DNA of 64,000 bases, taken from Paraburkholderia fungorum. Lineage in GTDB: Bacteria; Pseudomonadota; Gammaproteobacteria; Burkholderiales; Burkholderiaceae. The notes beneath the pieces were generated by a model that saw only the letters and a program-made list of their open reading frames with translations, ran no database searches and was not told where the DNA came from. The translations under genes and the position numbers were made by a program. This document shows positions 8,850-18,529 of the stretch, piece after piece. Every line of letters begins with the position of its first letter. The first letter of the stretch is position 1. The stretch lies in NCBI RefSeq assembly GCF_900099835.1, contig NZ_FNKP01000001.1:620001-684000 (forward strand). Reading direction: 5' to 3'.

Positions 8850-9788
8850 ATGAGCGCTTCATCGGATGGCGGGTCGGTGCAGCCGGAACTGCTGGTGCCG
8901 ACCGTGCCGGGTCCGGCGCCTCGCGTCGATGGTCCGGGGCGCGCGTCGCCGTTACTTGCGTGGATCGGCGTCGTGCCGTTCTTCGTCTTCGCGCTGATGT
9001 TCCTGATTCTGCCGACCGGCTTCCTGATGATCGGCGCGTTCCAGGATGCGCAAGGCCACTTCACGCTCGCGAATCTGCGCGATCTGCTGGAACCGAGCAT
9101 CCTCGACGCGTACTGGATCAGCTTCAAGGTCAGTGCCGCATCCGCATTCGGCGGCGCGGTGCTCGGTTCGCTGCTCGCGTGGGCGGTGGTGCAGGGCAAG
9201 CTGCCCGGCTGGATTCGCCCTACGCTGATGACGTTTTCCGGCGTCGCGTCGAACTTCGCCGGCGTACCGCTCGCGTTTGCTTTCATCTGCACGTTGGGAC
9301 GCGTCGGGCTCGTGACGGTTCTGCTGAAAAAGTACCTCGGTTTCAATCTGTACTCGACCGGCTTCAGCATTCTCAGTTTCACCGGCCTCACGATCACCTA
9401 CCTGTACTTCCAGATTCCGTTGATGGTGCTGATGGTCACGCCCGCGCTCGACGGCCTGAAGCGCGAATGGCGCGAAGCGTGCGATTGCCTCGGCGGCACG
9501 GCGTTTCAATACTGGCGCCATGTCGCGCTGCCGGTGCTGATGCCGAGCATTCTCGGCGCGGCGTTGCTGCTGTTCGCCAATTCGTTCGGCGCGGTCGCCA
9601 CCGCTTATGCGTTGACGGGCAGCTCGCTGAACATCGTGCCGATCCTGTTGTTCGCGCAGATTCGCGGCGACGTGATGCACAACCCGAACCTCGGTTACGC
9701 GCTTGCATTGGGGATGGTGGTTGTCACCGGTCTGTCGAATGGCGGCTATATCTGGCTGCGTTCGCGCGCGGAAAGGGGGCGTCGATGA
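8850..9788 (+). CDS. ABC transporter permease (PotB-like)
   Basis: This 312-residue inner-membrane permease has about six hydrophobic segments after a 35-residue cytoplasmic leader rich in Pro and Gly. The EAA loop that contacts the ATPase is visible as REACDCLGGTAFQYWRHVALPVLMPSI. The ATG at 8850 follows AAGGGTGAGCT. Its stop overlaps the next permease start in an ATGA junction. Confidence 0.9.
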   Translation: MSASSDGGSVQPELLVPTVPGPAPRVDGPGRASPLLAWIGVVPFFVFALMFLILPTGFLMIGAFQDAQGHFTLANLRDLLEPSILDAYWISFKVSAASAFGGAVLGSLLAWAVVQGKLPGWIRPTLMTFSGVASNFAGVPLAFAFICTLGRVGLVTVLLKKYLGFNLYSTGFSILSFTGLTITYLYFQIPLMVLMVTPALDGLKREWREACDCLGGTAFQYWRHVALPVLMPSILGAALLLFANSFGAVATAYALTGSSLNIVPILLFAQIRGDVMHNPNLGYALALGMVVVTGLSNGGYIWLRSRAERGRR

Positions 9789-10576
9789 AAAGCCAGTCGC
9801 GCGTGGGCGCGTGGACCGCGGTGATCGTCGGCTCGCTGTATTTTCTGATTCCGCTGATCGCCACTTTCGAATTCAGCCTGCGGATGAAGCGCGGCGTGTA
9901 TAGCTTCGAGGCTTACCGCGTCGTGCTGGCCGATCCGCGTTTTCAGGCCTCGTTCGGCTACTCGATTCTGATCGCCATCCTGACGATCGTGATCGGCATC
10001 CTGCTGGTGGTGCCGACGGCGTACTGGGTGCAGTTGCGTCTGCCGAAGCTGCGGCCGGTCGTCGAATTCATCACGCTGTTGCCGCTGGTGGTGCCGGCCA
10101 TCGTGATCGTGTTCGGCTATCTGCGCATTTACAACAGCAGTTCGATTCTGCCGCTCACCGGCAACGAACGCGCGACCGATCTGCTGCTCGTGTTCGGCTA
10201 CGTGACGCTCTCGCTGCCGTATATGTACCGCGCCGTCGATGCGGGTCTGCGTGCCGTCGATGTGCGTTCGCTGACCGAGGCCGCCGAATGTCTCGGCGCG
10301 AACTGGCCGACCATTCTGTTCAAGGTGATTTTCCCGAATATCCGCTCGGGCATTCTGTCGGGCGCGTTTCTCACCTTTGCGGTGGTGATCGGCGAATTCA
10401 CGATTGCCAGCTTGCTCGACCGGCCCGCGTTCGGCCCGTATCTGCAATTGATCGGCGCGAATCGCGCGTATGAGCCGTCGGCGCTCGCGATCATTGCGTT
10501 CGCGATTACGTGGGCGTCGATGGGATTGATTCAGGTATTCGGCTCGGCTCGCGCGTTGAGCGGACAAAAAGTTTGA
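9785..10576 (+). CDS. ABC transporter permease (PotC-like)
   Basis: This 263-residue second permease of the same importer has about six membrane segments. Its EAA loop is TEAAECLGANWPTILFKVIFPNIRSGI. The ATG at 9785 overlaps the preceding stop by four bases, implying translational coupling and a heterodimeric membrane pore. The frame is open further upstream, but that part is a shadow of the first permease. Confidence 0.9.
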   Translation: MKSQSRVGAWTAVIVGSLYFLIPLIATFEFSLRMKRGVYSFEAYRVVLADPRFQASFGYSILIAILTIVIGILLVVPTAYWVQLRLPKLRPVVEFITLLPLVVPAIVIVFGYLRIYNSSSILPLTGNERATDLLLVFGYVTLSLPYMYRAVDAGLRAVDVRSLTEAAECLGANWPTILFKVIFPNIRSGILSGAFLTFAVVIGEFTIASLLDRPAFGPYLQLIGANRAYEPSALAIIAFAITWASMGLIQVFGSARALSGQKV

Positions 10577-10595
10577 CGGACTGAGACAGCAAACC

Positions 10596-11666
<1,071 letters not shown>

Positions 11667-11713
11667 ACCCGCTCAAAAGTGCTTGGGGTTTTCCCGTAGA
11701 CCGCGCCGCAGGC

Positions 11714-11762
11714 AATTCCGGATTCCCCGACAGCCCTTGTCCGGATTTCCGGAATCCCGGAC
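11714..11762. promoter_or_regulatory. Candidate DctD upstream activator sites
   Basis: Two related GC-rich dyads lie 63-111 bases upstream of the dctA sigma-54 promoter. The stronger (11739-11762) has arms GTCCGG and CCGGAC around a central TTTCCGGAA; the weaker (11714-11732) repeats ATTCCGGATTCC. Position and pairing fit tandem DctD enhancer sites; binding is inferred. Confidence 0.5.
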
Positions 11763-11824
11763 GCCTTGCGCGTTTATAAGATAAAAAATCAATAAAAATC
11801 AACGTGTTAAGGCAATATTAAAGC

Positions 11825-11840
11825 TGGCATCGACCTTGCG
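11825..11840 (+). promoter_or_regulatory. Sigma-54 (RpoN) promoter of dctA
   Basis: TGGCAT-CGACC-TTGCG matches the -24/-12 consensus with the invariant GG and GC exactly 12 bases apart. It lies about 190 bases before the dctA start, and the neighbouring dctB-dctD pair encodes a sigma-54-dependent activator. Confidence 0.85.
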
Positions 11841-11891
11841 AAATAGATAACGCGGCCGCAACGGTCCGACAACTAAAGCAAGGAGACAACG

Positions 11892-11921
11892 ATGTCTGAT
11901 TTCCCTTCCCGGTATTTCTGA
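11892..11921 (+). CDS. Nine-codon leader ORF upstream of dctA
   Basis: An ATG with a near-ideal ribosome site (AAGGAGA, 6 bases upstream) opens an ORF reading MSDFPSRYF before a TGA. It lies inside the predicted dctA transcript, 108 bases before the dctA GTG. The ribosome site is stronger than that of dctA. It could be a regulatory leader peptide or the remnant of an older start; no homology can be claimed for nine residues. Confidence 0.45.
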   Translation: MSDFPSRYF

Positions 11922-12029
11922 ATTCGTCGTCTTGTCGCGGCCTGATGCCGTGCACGAGCGTGACGACTATTCGTTCGCGAGATGCGCAAGCTGGCAGGCC
12001 TTGAGCTCATCCCCCTAGCAGGAACCATC

Positions 12030-13310
12030 GTGAAGAAACCTATCCACAAAGTGCTGTACGTCCAGGTGATCGTGGCGATCATCATCGGTATCGCGCTCGG
12101 GCATTTCTACCCGAGCCTCGCCGTCGATATGAAGCCGCTCGGCGACGGCTTCATCAAGCTGATCAAGATGGTGATCGGACCGATCATCTTCTGCACGGTG
12201 GTGACGGGCATTGCCGGCATGGAAGACATGAAGAAGGTCGGGCGCGTCGGCGGCAAGGCGCTGCTGTACTTCGAAATCGTGTCGAGCTTCGCACTGGTGC
12301 TCGGCCTGGCTGCTACGCACCTGCTGCGTCCGGGCGCGGGCTTCAACATCGACCCGGCCACGCTCGACAGCAAGGCAGTCGCGTCGTACGCCGCCAAGGC
12401 GCACGGCCAGACCACGGTCGACTTCCTGATGCACATCATCCCGGACACGCTTTCTTCGGCGTTCGCGCAAGGTGAAATCCTGCAGATCCTGCTAATCGCG
12501 CTGCTGTTCGGCGCGGTGCTCGCCACTGCGGGCGAGAAGGGCAAGGTCGTGACGAACTTTATCGAAGGGCTGTCGCACATCCTGTTCGGCATTGTGCGCA
12601 TCATCACGAAGCTGGCGCCGATCGGCGCGTTCGGCGCGATGGCGTTCACCATCGGCAAGTACGGCATCGGCTCGCTGCTGCCGATGCTCAAGCTGATCGG
12701 CACGTTCTATCTGACGTCGATCGTGTTCGTGGTGGTCGTGCTCGGCCTCATCGCGCGCGCGGTGGGCTTCAACATCCTGCGCTTCGTGGCGTACATCAAG
12801 GAAGAGATGCTGATCGTGCTCGGCACGAGCTCGTCCGAAGCCGCGCTGCCGCAACTGATGCTGAAGCTCGAAAAGCTCGGCTGCTCGCGCTCGGTGGTGG
12901 GTCTCGTGGTGCCGACCGGTTACTCGTTCAACCTCGACGGCACCAACATCTACATGACGATGGCCGTGCTGTTCATCGCGCAGGCAACCAACACCGACCT
13001 CACGTGGACGCAACAGCTCACGCTGCTCGCGGTGACGATGCTGACCTCGAAGGGCGCAAGCGGCGTGACCGGCGCGGGCTTCATCACGCTGGCCGCGACG
13101 CTGGCCGTGGTGCCGACCATTCCGCTGTCGGGCATGGTGCTGATTCTCGGTATCGACCGCTTCATGAGCGAATGCCGCGCGCTGACCAACATCGTCGGCA
13201 ACGGCGTGGCGACGGTCGTGGTGTCGGCATGGGAAAAGGAACTGGACCGCAACAAGCTGAATGCCGCGTTGCGCGGTGAGGTCGCGGTCAAAGAGCCGGC
13301 TGGCGTTTAA
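12030..13310 (+). CDS. dctA: C4-dicarboxylate:cation symporter
   Basis: DctA imports succinate, fumarate and malate across the inner membrane with protons or sodium. The 426-residue protein begins [25 protein letters not shown] and has the glutamate-transporter family core: the serine-rich [12 protein letters not shown] re-entrant loop, [10 protein letters not shown], and [13 protein letters not shown]. The GTG at 12030 gives the usual N-terminus and has AGGA upstream; an in-frame ATG at 11982 would add 16 unrelated residues. Expression is expected from the sigma-54 promoter at 11825 under DctB/DctD. Confidence 0.95.
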   Translation: MKKPIHKVLYVQVIVAIIIGIALGHFYPSLAVDMKPLGDGFIKLIKMVIGPIIFCTVVTGIAGMEDMKKVGRVGGKALLYFEIVSSFALVLGLAATHLLRPGAGFNIDPATLDSKAVASYAAKAHGQTTVDFLMHIIPDTLSSAFAQGEILQILLIALLFGAVLATAGEKGKVVTNFIEGLSHILFGIVRIITKLAPIGAFGAMAFTIGKYGIGSLLPMLKLIGTFYLTSIVFVVVVLGLIARAVGFNILRFVAYIKEEMLIVLGTSSSEAALPQLMLKLEKLGCSRSVVGLVVPTGYSFNLDGTNIYMTMAVLFIAQATNTDLTWTQQLTLLAVTMLTSKGASGVTGAGFITLAATLAVVPTIPLSGMVLILGIDRFMSECRALTNIVGNGVATVVVSAWEKELDRNKLNAALRGEVAVKEPAGV

Positions 13311-13332
13311 GCCGCTCACGTCTTCTCATACA

Positions 13333-13363
13333 GCGGACACCTGCGTATGAAACCGGTGTCCGC
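13333..13363 (+). repeat. Hairpin enclosing the dctB start codon
   Basis: GCGGACACC (13333-13341) pairs perfectly with GGTGTCCGC (13355-13363). The 13-base loop contains the first dctB ATG at 13347. No T-run follows, so it resembles a translational control element more than a terminator. Confidence 0.65.
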
Positions 13364-15347
13364 AAGCCAGTCCCAGCCGCCGTCGGCAATGGAAGCTCAA
13401 GCCGACGGCGCGTCGCCTTATGCCACAATGTCCGATCCTCATCGATCGGATATTGCCAACGTGACCCGCCGCCTGTTGATCCTCTTCGCGCTCGTTGCCG
13501 GGCTCGCGGCGGCGTGTGGACTCACCTACAGCATCGCGTGGAAAAGCGGTGTCGACACGTTGCGGCGCAACGCCGCCGTGCGGGCCGACCGTACTGCCAG
13601 CGCGCTGAAAAGCACGCTTGAGCGCTATGAGTCGCTGCCGTATCTGCTGGGCGAACATCCGATCGTGCAGGACGTGCTGATCGATCCCAGTCCGGCCAAC
13701 GTCAAGCGCGCCAATCTCTATCTCGAAGACCTAAACCTGCACGCGCGGGCCACGGTCACCTACATTATTTCGTTCGAAGGCTACTGTGTCGCTGCCAGCA
13801 ACTGGCGCGGTCCGGGCAGCTTTGTCGGCGCGAGCTATCAATTCCGGCCGTATTTTCTCGATGCGGTGAACGGCGGCGTGGGCCGCTTTTTCGGCATCGG
13901 CACGATTTCGCAGGCGCCGGGCTACTACATCTCGCAGCCAGTGCGGCGCGACGGCAAGATTGTCGGCGTGGCGGTCGTCAAGCTCGATCTGGAATGGTTT
14001 CAGGGTGTCGACGCAAGCGAACCGCTTCTCGTCACCGACGACCACGGCGTGATCTTTCTATCGTCGGTGCCGGCGTGGAAATATCACACGATCCGTCCGC
14101 TGTCGGGACCGGTCGCCGATTCGATCTATCAGGCGCGCCAATATGCGCAGCAACCGATTGCGCCGCTACCGGTGTCGATCGAGCGCACGCTCGAAGGCAA
14201 CGCGCAGATCGTGCGGATTGGCGGCGGCCGTTATGCGCCGCGCTACCTCGCGTCGCGCCGCAGCATGGGCGAGCCGGACTGGCATCTGATCACGATGTCG
14301 CCGGTCGATCCCGTCGACGCCGATGCGCGCAAGGCGACCATCGTCACGGGCTTCGGTTACGTGTCGCTCGTGTTGCTCGCGTTCTACTGGCGCATGCGCC
14401 GCGCCCGCGTGCGCGAGGTGATGCGCAGCCGCGCGCTGCTGCAAAAGGCGTATGCGGAACTGAACCGGCGCGTCGCCGAGCGCACCGCCGATCTGTCCGA
14501 AGCGAACGAACAGTTGCAGAGGGAAGTCGCCGAACGCACGCGCGCCGAGCAGGAACTGCGCGCCGCGCACGACGAACTGATCCAGGCGAGCAAGCTCGCC
14601 GCGCTCGGTCAGATGGCGGCGGGCATCACGCATGAGTTGAATCAGCCGCTGGCCGCGCTACGCAGTTTTTCGGACAACACGCGTGTGTTGCTCGAACGCG
14701 GCGATCAGGCGTCGGCGCGCGAGAATCTCGAAGCGATCGCGTCGCTCACCGAGCGCATGGGCAAGATCACCAATCAACTGAAGCTGTTCGTCGGGCGGGC
14801 GCGGCCGCGCAGTGCGCGCGCGCCGATCATGCGGGCGTTGCGCAACGTCGTGGGCTTGCTGCAAAAGCGCTTGCAGGGTGTCGAACTCGGCTACGCGCTG
14901 CTCGACGCGGACAGCGGCACGCGCACGCCGCTCAGCCTCGCCGACGACCATCCCGAACTGATCGCCCATTGCGACGATCTGCGGCTCGAACAGGTGCTGA
15001 TCAACCTGCTTGGCAATGCACTCGACGCAACCTCGGGGATGAACCCGCCGCGCATCGTCATCGGGATCGAAGTCGGTGAAACAAGCCTGTCGTTCGTGGT
15101 GAGCGACAACGGCCCCGGCATTCCCGACGACGTGCTGCCGCGTCTGTTCGAGCCGTTCTTTACGACCAAGGAAATGGGCCAGGGACTGGGCCTCGGGCTC
15201 GCAATTTCGTCGTCGATTGCGCGCGATTGTGGCGGCACGCTGGTGGCGCGCAACGCGCCGGACGGCGGTGCATCATTCGTGTTGACGCTGCGCCGCGCGC
15301 GCGTGCAGACGAGCCACACTACGGACCCGCTCACCACGGGCTCCTGA
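13347..15347 (+). CDS. dctB: C4-dicarboxylate sensor histidine kinase
   Basis: This inner-membrane kinase senses C4-dicarboxylates and phosphorylates DctD. The order is: cytoplasmic leader, first membrane segment (RLLILFALVAGLAAACGLTY), large periplasmic double-PAS sensor, second membrane segment (GFGYVSLVLLAFYW), coiled coil, HisKA with His429 in THELNQPLAAL, and an ATPase domain with DNGPGIPDD and FFTTKEMGQGLGLGLA. Starting at 13347 gives 666 residues; an ATG at 13428 would give a shorter leader and is a real alternative because the first start lacks a clear ribosome site. It follows dctA by 36 bases. Confidence 0.93.
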   Translation: MKPVSASQSQPPSAMEAQADGASPYATMSDPHRSDIANVTRRLLILFALVAGLAAACGLTYSIAWKSGVDTLRRNAAVRADRTASALKSTLERYESLPYLLGEHPIVQDVLIDPSPANVKRANLYLEDLNLHARATVTYIISFEGYCVAASNWRGPGSFVGASYQFRPYFLDAVNGGVGRFFGIGTISQAPGYYISQPVRRDGKIVGVAVVKLDLEWFQGVDASEPLLVTDDHGVIFLSSVPAWKYHTIRPLSGPVADSIYQARQYAQQPIAPLPVSIERTLEGNAQIVRIGGGRYAPRYLASRRSMGEPDWHLITMSPVDPVDADARKATIVTGFGYVSLVLLAFYWRMRRARVREVMRSRALLQKAYAELNRRVAERTADLSEANEQLQREVAERTRAEQELRAAHDELIQASKLAALGQMAAGITHELNQPLAALRSFSDNTRVLLERGDQASARENLEAIASLTERMGKITNQLKLFVGRARPRSARAPIMRALRNVVGLLQKRLQGVELGYALLDADSGTRTPLSLADDHPELIAHCDDLRLEQVLINLLGNALDATSGMNPPRIVIGIEVGETSLSFVVSDNGPGIPDDVLPRLFEPFFTTKEMGQGLGLGLAISSSIARDCGGTLVARNAPDGGASFVLTLRRARVQTSHTTDPLTTGS

Positions 15348-15358
15348 ATCGGAATCAG

Positions 15359-16720
15359 ATGGAAAACGACATGAACCACGGCCTGCAGGTGCTGTATATC
15401 GAAGACGACGAACTGGTGCGCCGCGCCAGCGTCCAGAGTTTGCAACTGGCGGGCTTCGAAGTGATCGGTCACGCGTCGGTGGAATCGGCGGCGAAGATGA
15501 TCAGCGCGGATTTCTGCGGCGTGATTGTCAGCGACATCCGCCTGCCCGGCGCGAGCGGTCTCGATCTGCTGGCGCAATGCCACGAACGCGCGCCCGACGT
15601 GCCGGTGATTCTGGTGACGGGTCACGGCGATATTTCGATGGCGGTTCAGGCGATGCGCGACGGCGCGTATGACTTCATCGAGAAGCCGTTCGCGTCCGAG
15701 CGTCTGATCGAAACAGTGAGGCGCGCGCTGGAGCGGCGCAAGCTGGTGCTCGAAAACACGGCGCTGCGGCGTGAACTGGCCGAACAGAATACGGTGGCGC
15801 CGCGGATCATCGGCCGCAGTCCGGCGATCGAGCAGGTGCGCCGGTTGATCGCCAACGTCGCGCCGACCGACGCGTCCGTGCTGATCAACGGCGACACGGG
15901 CGCGGGCAAGGAGTTGATCGCCCGCAGTCTGCACGAATTGTCGCCGCGTCGCGACAAGCCGTTTATCGCAGTGAACTGCGGCGCGTTGCCGGAGCCGATG
16001 TTCGAATCGGAGATGTTCGGCTACGAGCCGGGCGCGTTCACCGGCGCCGCGAAACGCCGGATCGGCAAGCTCGAACATGCGTCGGGCGGTACGCTGTTTC
16101 TCGATGAAATCGAGAGCATGCCGCTCGCGTTGCAGGTCAAGCTGCTGCGCGTGCTGCAGGACGGCGTGCTGGAGCGCCTTGGCTCCAATCAGCCGATTCG
16201 CGTGAATTGCCGCGTGGTGGCTGCGGCCAAGGGTGACATGGCCGAGCATGTCGCGGACGGATCTTTCCGGCGCGACCTGCTGTATCGGCTGAACGTGGTG
16301 ACGATTGCGCTGCCGCCATTGGGCGAGCGTCGCGAGGACATCGTGCCGCTGTTCGAACATTTTCTGCTGGATGCGGCGGTGCGCTATCAGCGTCCCGCGC
16401 CGATCCTCACCGACCGGCAGCGGGCGAGCCTGATGCAGCGCGACTGGCCGGGCAACGTGCGCGAGTTGCGCAATGCCGCCGATCGCTTCGTGCTAGGCAT
16501 CGCCGAGGACCCCGTCATGTCTTTCGCCGCCGACGAAGCGGCCGCGCAACCGCTGAAGGAGCGTATCGAGCAATTCGAACGCGCGATGATCGCGGAGGCA
16601 TTGGAGCAGGCGGGCGGAGCGGTCGCGGTCGCAGCGGACCGGCTACAACTCGGCAAGGCCACGCTCTACGAGAAGATCAAGCGATATGGCCTGGCGGCCA
16701 AAGGGGAAGGGGAGCGGTGA
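15359..16720 (+). CDS. dctD: Sigma-54-dependent response regulator DctD
   Basis: DctD activates the dctA promoter when phosphorylated. The receiver domain has Asp59 in [10 protein letters not shown]. The AAA+ domain has Walker A GDTGAGKE and the sigma-54 contact loop GAFTGA at residues 225-230. A Fis-type helix-turn-helix ([21 protein letters not shown]) closes the 453-residue protein. An in-frame ATG at 15371 is an equally possible start. The gene begins 11 bases after dctB. Confidence 0.94.
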   Translation: MENDMNHGLQVLYIEDDELVRRASVQSLQLAGFEVIGHASVESAAKMISADFCGVIVSDIRLPGASGLDLLAQCHERAPDVPVILVTGHGDISMAVQAMRDGAYDFIEKPFASERLIETVRRALERRKLVLENTALRRELAEQNTVAPRIIGRSPAIEQVRRLIANVAPTDASVLINGDTGAGKELIARSLHELSPRRDKPFIAVNCGALPEPMFESEMFGYEPGAFTGAAKRRIGKLEHASGGTLFLDEIESMPLALQVKLLRVLQDGVLERLGSNQPIRVNCRVVAAAKGDMAEHVADGSFRRDLLYRLNVVTIALPPLGERREDIVPLFEHFLLDAAVRYQRPAPILTDRQRASLMQRDWPGNVRELRNAADRFVLGIAEDPVMSFAADEAAAQPLKERIEQFERAMIAEALEQAGGAVAVAADRLQLGKATLYEKIKRYGLAAKGEGER

Positions 16721-16729
16721 GGAGCGAAT

Positions 16730-16760
16730 CGCGCCGGCGCATTATTGCGATGCCGGCGCG
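16730..16760 (+). terminator. Probable terminator after dctD
   Basis: CGCGCCGGC pairs with GCCGGCGCG around a loop, followed by the modest T-rich run TTTGATT. It lies just after dctD and before the convergent thioredoxin gene. Confidence 0.55.
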
Positions 16761-16799
16761 TTTGATTCAGGTATCAGATGTAGCGACGATGCCGCGCGT

Positions 16800-17330
16800 T
16801 CAGGCTGCTTTCAGCGCTTTTTCCAGCAGCTGGTCGAGTTCCGCGAATTCCGGCTCGCCCACGTAGCGCTTCAGAATCTTGCCGTCCTTGTCGACGAGGA
16901 ACGTGGTCGGCGTGAGCTGGACGTTGCCGAACTGCTTGGCGGCCGAGCCGTCGTCCATCGCAACCTTGAACGGCAACTGACGCGTTTGCGTGTAATTGGC
17001 CACGTACATCGGCGCGTCGTAGTTCATCGCGACCGCGACGAATTCCAGACCCTGGCCCTTGAAGCGGTTATAGGTCTGGACCATCTGCGGCATTTCCTTC
17101 ATGCAGGTGTCGCAGTTGGTCGCCCAGAAGTTGACGAGGTAGACCTTGCCCTTGAGGTCGGCGGTCGAAACCTTCTGGCCCGACAGCAGCGTGAAAGTCG
17201 CGTCCGGCACACGTTGCTGGCCGGCAAACGCGAAATAGCCGGCAACGGCGAGTGCAATCGCCACGGCAGCCACGATGACGTAGCGAAGCGGGCTGGTTCG
17301 CTTGACGGCGGTAGACGGGTTGGAGCTCAT
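16800..17330 (-). CDS. TlpA-family thioredoxin-like protein
   Basis: This 176-residue protein is anchored by one N-terminal membrane segment (YVIVAAVAIALAVAGYFAF) with a periplasmic thioredoxin fold. The redox CxxC is CDTC in NFWATNCDTCMKEMP, as in TlpA/ResA reductases that serve cytochrome maturation or periplasmic thiol reduction. The cis-proline region is LTPTTFLVDKDG. The ATG at 17330 follows GAGG; upstream codons would add a basic stretch without character. The gene is convergent with dctD. Confidence 0.88.
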   Translation of the reverse strand: MSSNPSTAVKRTSPLRYVIVAAVAIALAVAGYFAFAGQQRVPDATFTLLSGQKVSTADLKGKVYLVNFWATNCDTCMKEMPQMVQTYNRFKGQGLEFVAVAMNYDAPMYVANYTQTRQLPFKVAMDDGSAAKQFGNVQLTPTTFLVDKDGKILKRYVGEPEFAELDQLLEKALKAA

Positions 17331-17666
17331 GAACGGGAACCTCGAGAGTCGCGCGGAGCGCGCGGGACAGTGGTCGGTTGTGGGCTTTCGGCCCGGTGCT
17401 TGACAACTGCGCCATTGTAGCTCCATTCACCACGACGACGCAGGAGCGCGGGCGGGAGCGGATAATGGGGCTTCATGTTCCCGTCAGTCCGATCTTCTGT
17501 CCCTATGTCCCGATTCGATTTTGGCGTTTATCGTTTGATCGTCCGTGTGGTGCGTCGTCGCTTTCCGGCTAAAGGTGGTTCGCGGCTTGCGCAGGCCCAC
17601 GCCCGGTTTTCCAGTTCAGCATCGGCTTTCGCTAGCAACCCGTCTGCAAAACCGCAACTTCGGGCC

Positions 17667-18197
17667 ATGCTTCGCACGACGGCCTGCGCGCTGGTGCTCG
17701 GCGCCGCGCTGACCGCCTGTTCGCCGACCTTCGACTGGCGAACCATCATGAACAACGATAACGGCTACACCGTCGATCTTCCCGCGAAGCCGAGCAGCGA
17801 CCAGCGGGCTGTACAGATCGACGGAAAGCCCATGCAGATGGCAATGCAGACTGCCGAAGCCGGCAACGCCGTGTTCGCAGTCGGCACCGTGATGCTGCCC
17901 GACGACGCCGATGCCACCCAACGTGCCGCACTCGAATTCCTGCGCGACGGCCTCGCCCGCAATCTGAGCGCCGCGCCAGCCGCGCATGACGTGCAAATTC
18001 CGTTAGCCGCGGGCGGTAAGGTGCCCGGTCTGGAAATGCAGCTAAGCGGCGAGGCTGGAGCGCAGCACGAAACGCGCACCATCTATGCCCGACTGGTGGC
18101 GCACGGTCACCACGTCTATCAGGCCGCGATCATCGCCGCCAAACCGCTCCCTCAAGAGCAGGTCGATCAATTTTTTTCGTCGTTTCAACTGTATTGA
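17667..18197 (+). CDS. Putative lipoprotein of unknown function
   Basis: This 176-residue protein starts with a lipoprotein signal (TTACALVLGAALTAC) whose lipobox cysteine is residue 17, so it is probably anchored to a membrane on its periplasmic side. The rest is soluble with no recognised domain. I chose the ATG at 17667 because it places the signal at the terminus; in-frame ATGs at 17475 and 17505 would add up to 64 basic residues and hide it. It is divergent from the TlpA-like gene. Confidence 0.72.
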   Translation: MLRTTACALVLGAALTACSPTFDWRTIMNNDNGYTVDLPAKPSSDQRAVQIDGKPMQMAMQTAEAGNAVFAVGTVMLPDDADATQRAALEFLRDGLARNLSAAPAAHDVQIPLAAGGKVPGLEMQLSGEAGAQHETRTIYARLVAHGHHVYQAAIIAAKPLPQEQVDQFFSSFQLY

Positions 18198-18300
18198 AGC
18201 GGTACTTTTGCCCGGTTCAGCGCACTTTTAAATGAGTTAACTCAGTGAAAGTTTCTTCGTAACATCGTGCGCTAATCCCCGGTTTACGTTGAAGTTTTTC

Positions 18301-18325
18301 CTATCCACACGTTACCTGTGGATAA
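18301..18325. promoter_or_regulatory. Inverted pair of DnaA-box-like sites
   Basis: CTATCCACA (18301-18309, one mismatch to TTATCCACA) faces TGTGGATAA (18317-18325, a perfect box) across 7 bases. The pair lies in a 332-base relatively AT-rich gap between the lipoprotein gene and comM that otherwise holds only a GAGTTAACTC palindrome at 18234. A role as a DnaA-binding locus is possible; a chance occurrence is not excluded. Confidence 0.4.
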
Positions 18326-18529
18326 CTCTGTTGAGAACTCTGCCAGATTTGCCGCAAAAGCCCATCCCGTGGGCATTCTGTCAGACGCGAGTTACGCAAG
18401 GTCTTTGAAAAAAACCAATGAAATCAACGGTTTTCTGGAGGGCCTTTCAATGCGCCTTTCAGTTGTTTCTAAATCTAACGAAGGCTTGAACTTGTGCATA
18501 AGTCAAGTCTTGACAGCGACTTTTTCTCT

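Noticed and set aside
8843..10576. A single long frame that could be read as a fused 577-residue permease
   Set aside because: Only its last 263 codons look like a permease; the first part is the wrong frame of the preceding permease gene, and the ATGA junction at 9785 gives the real start.
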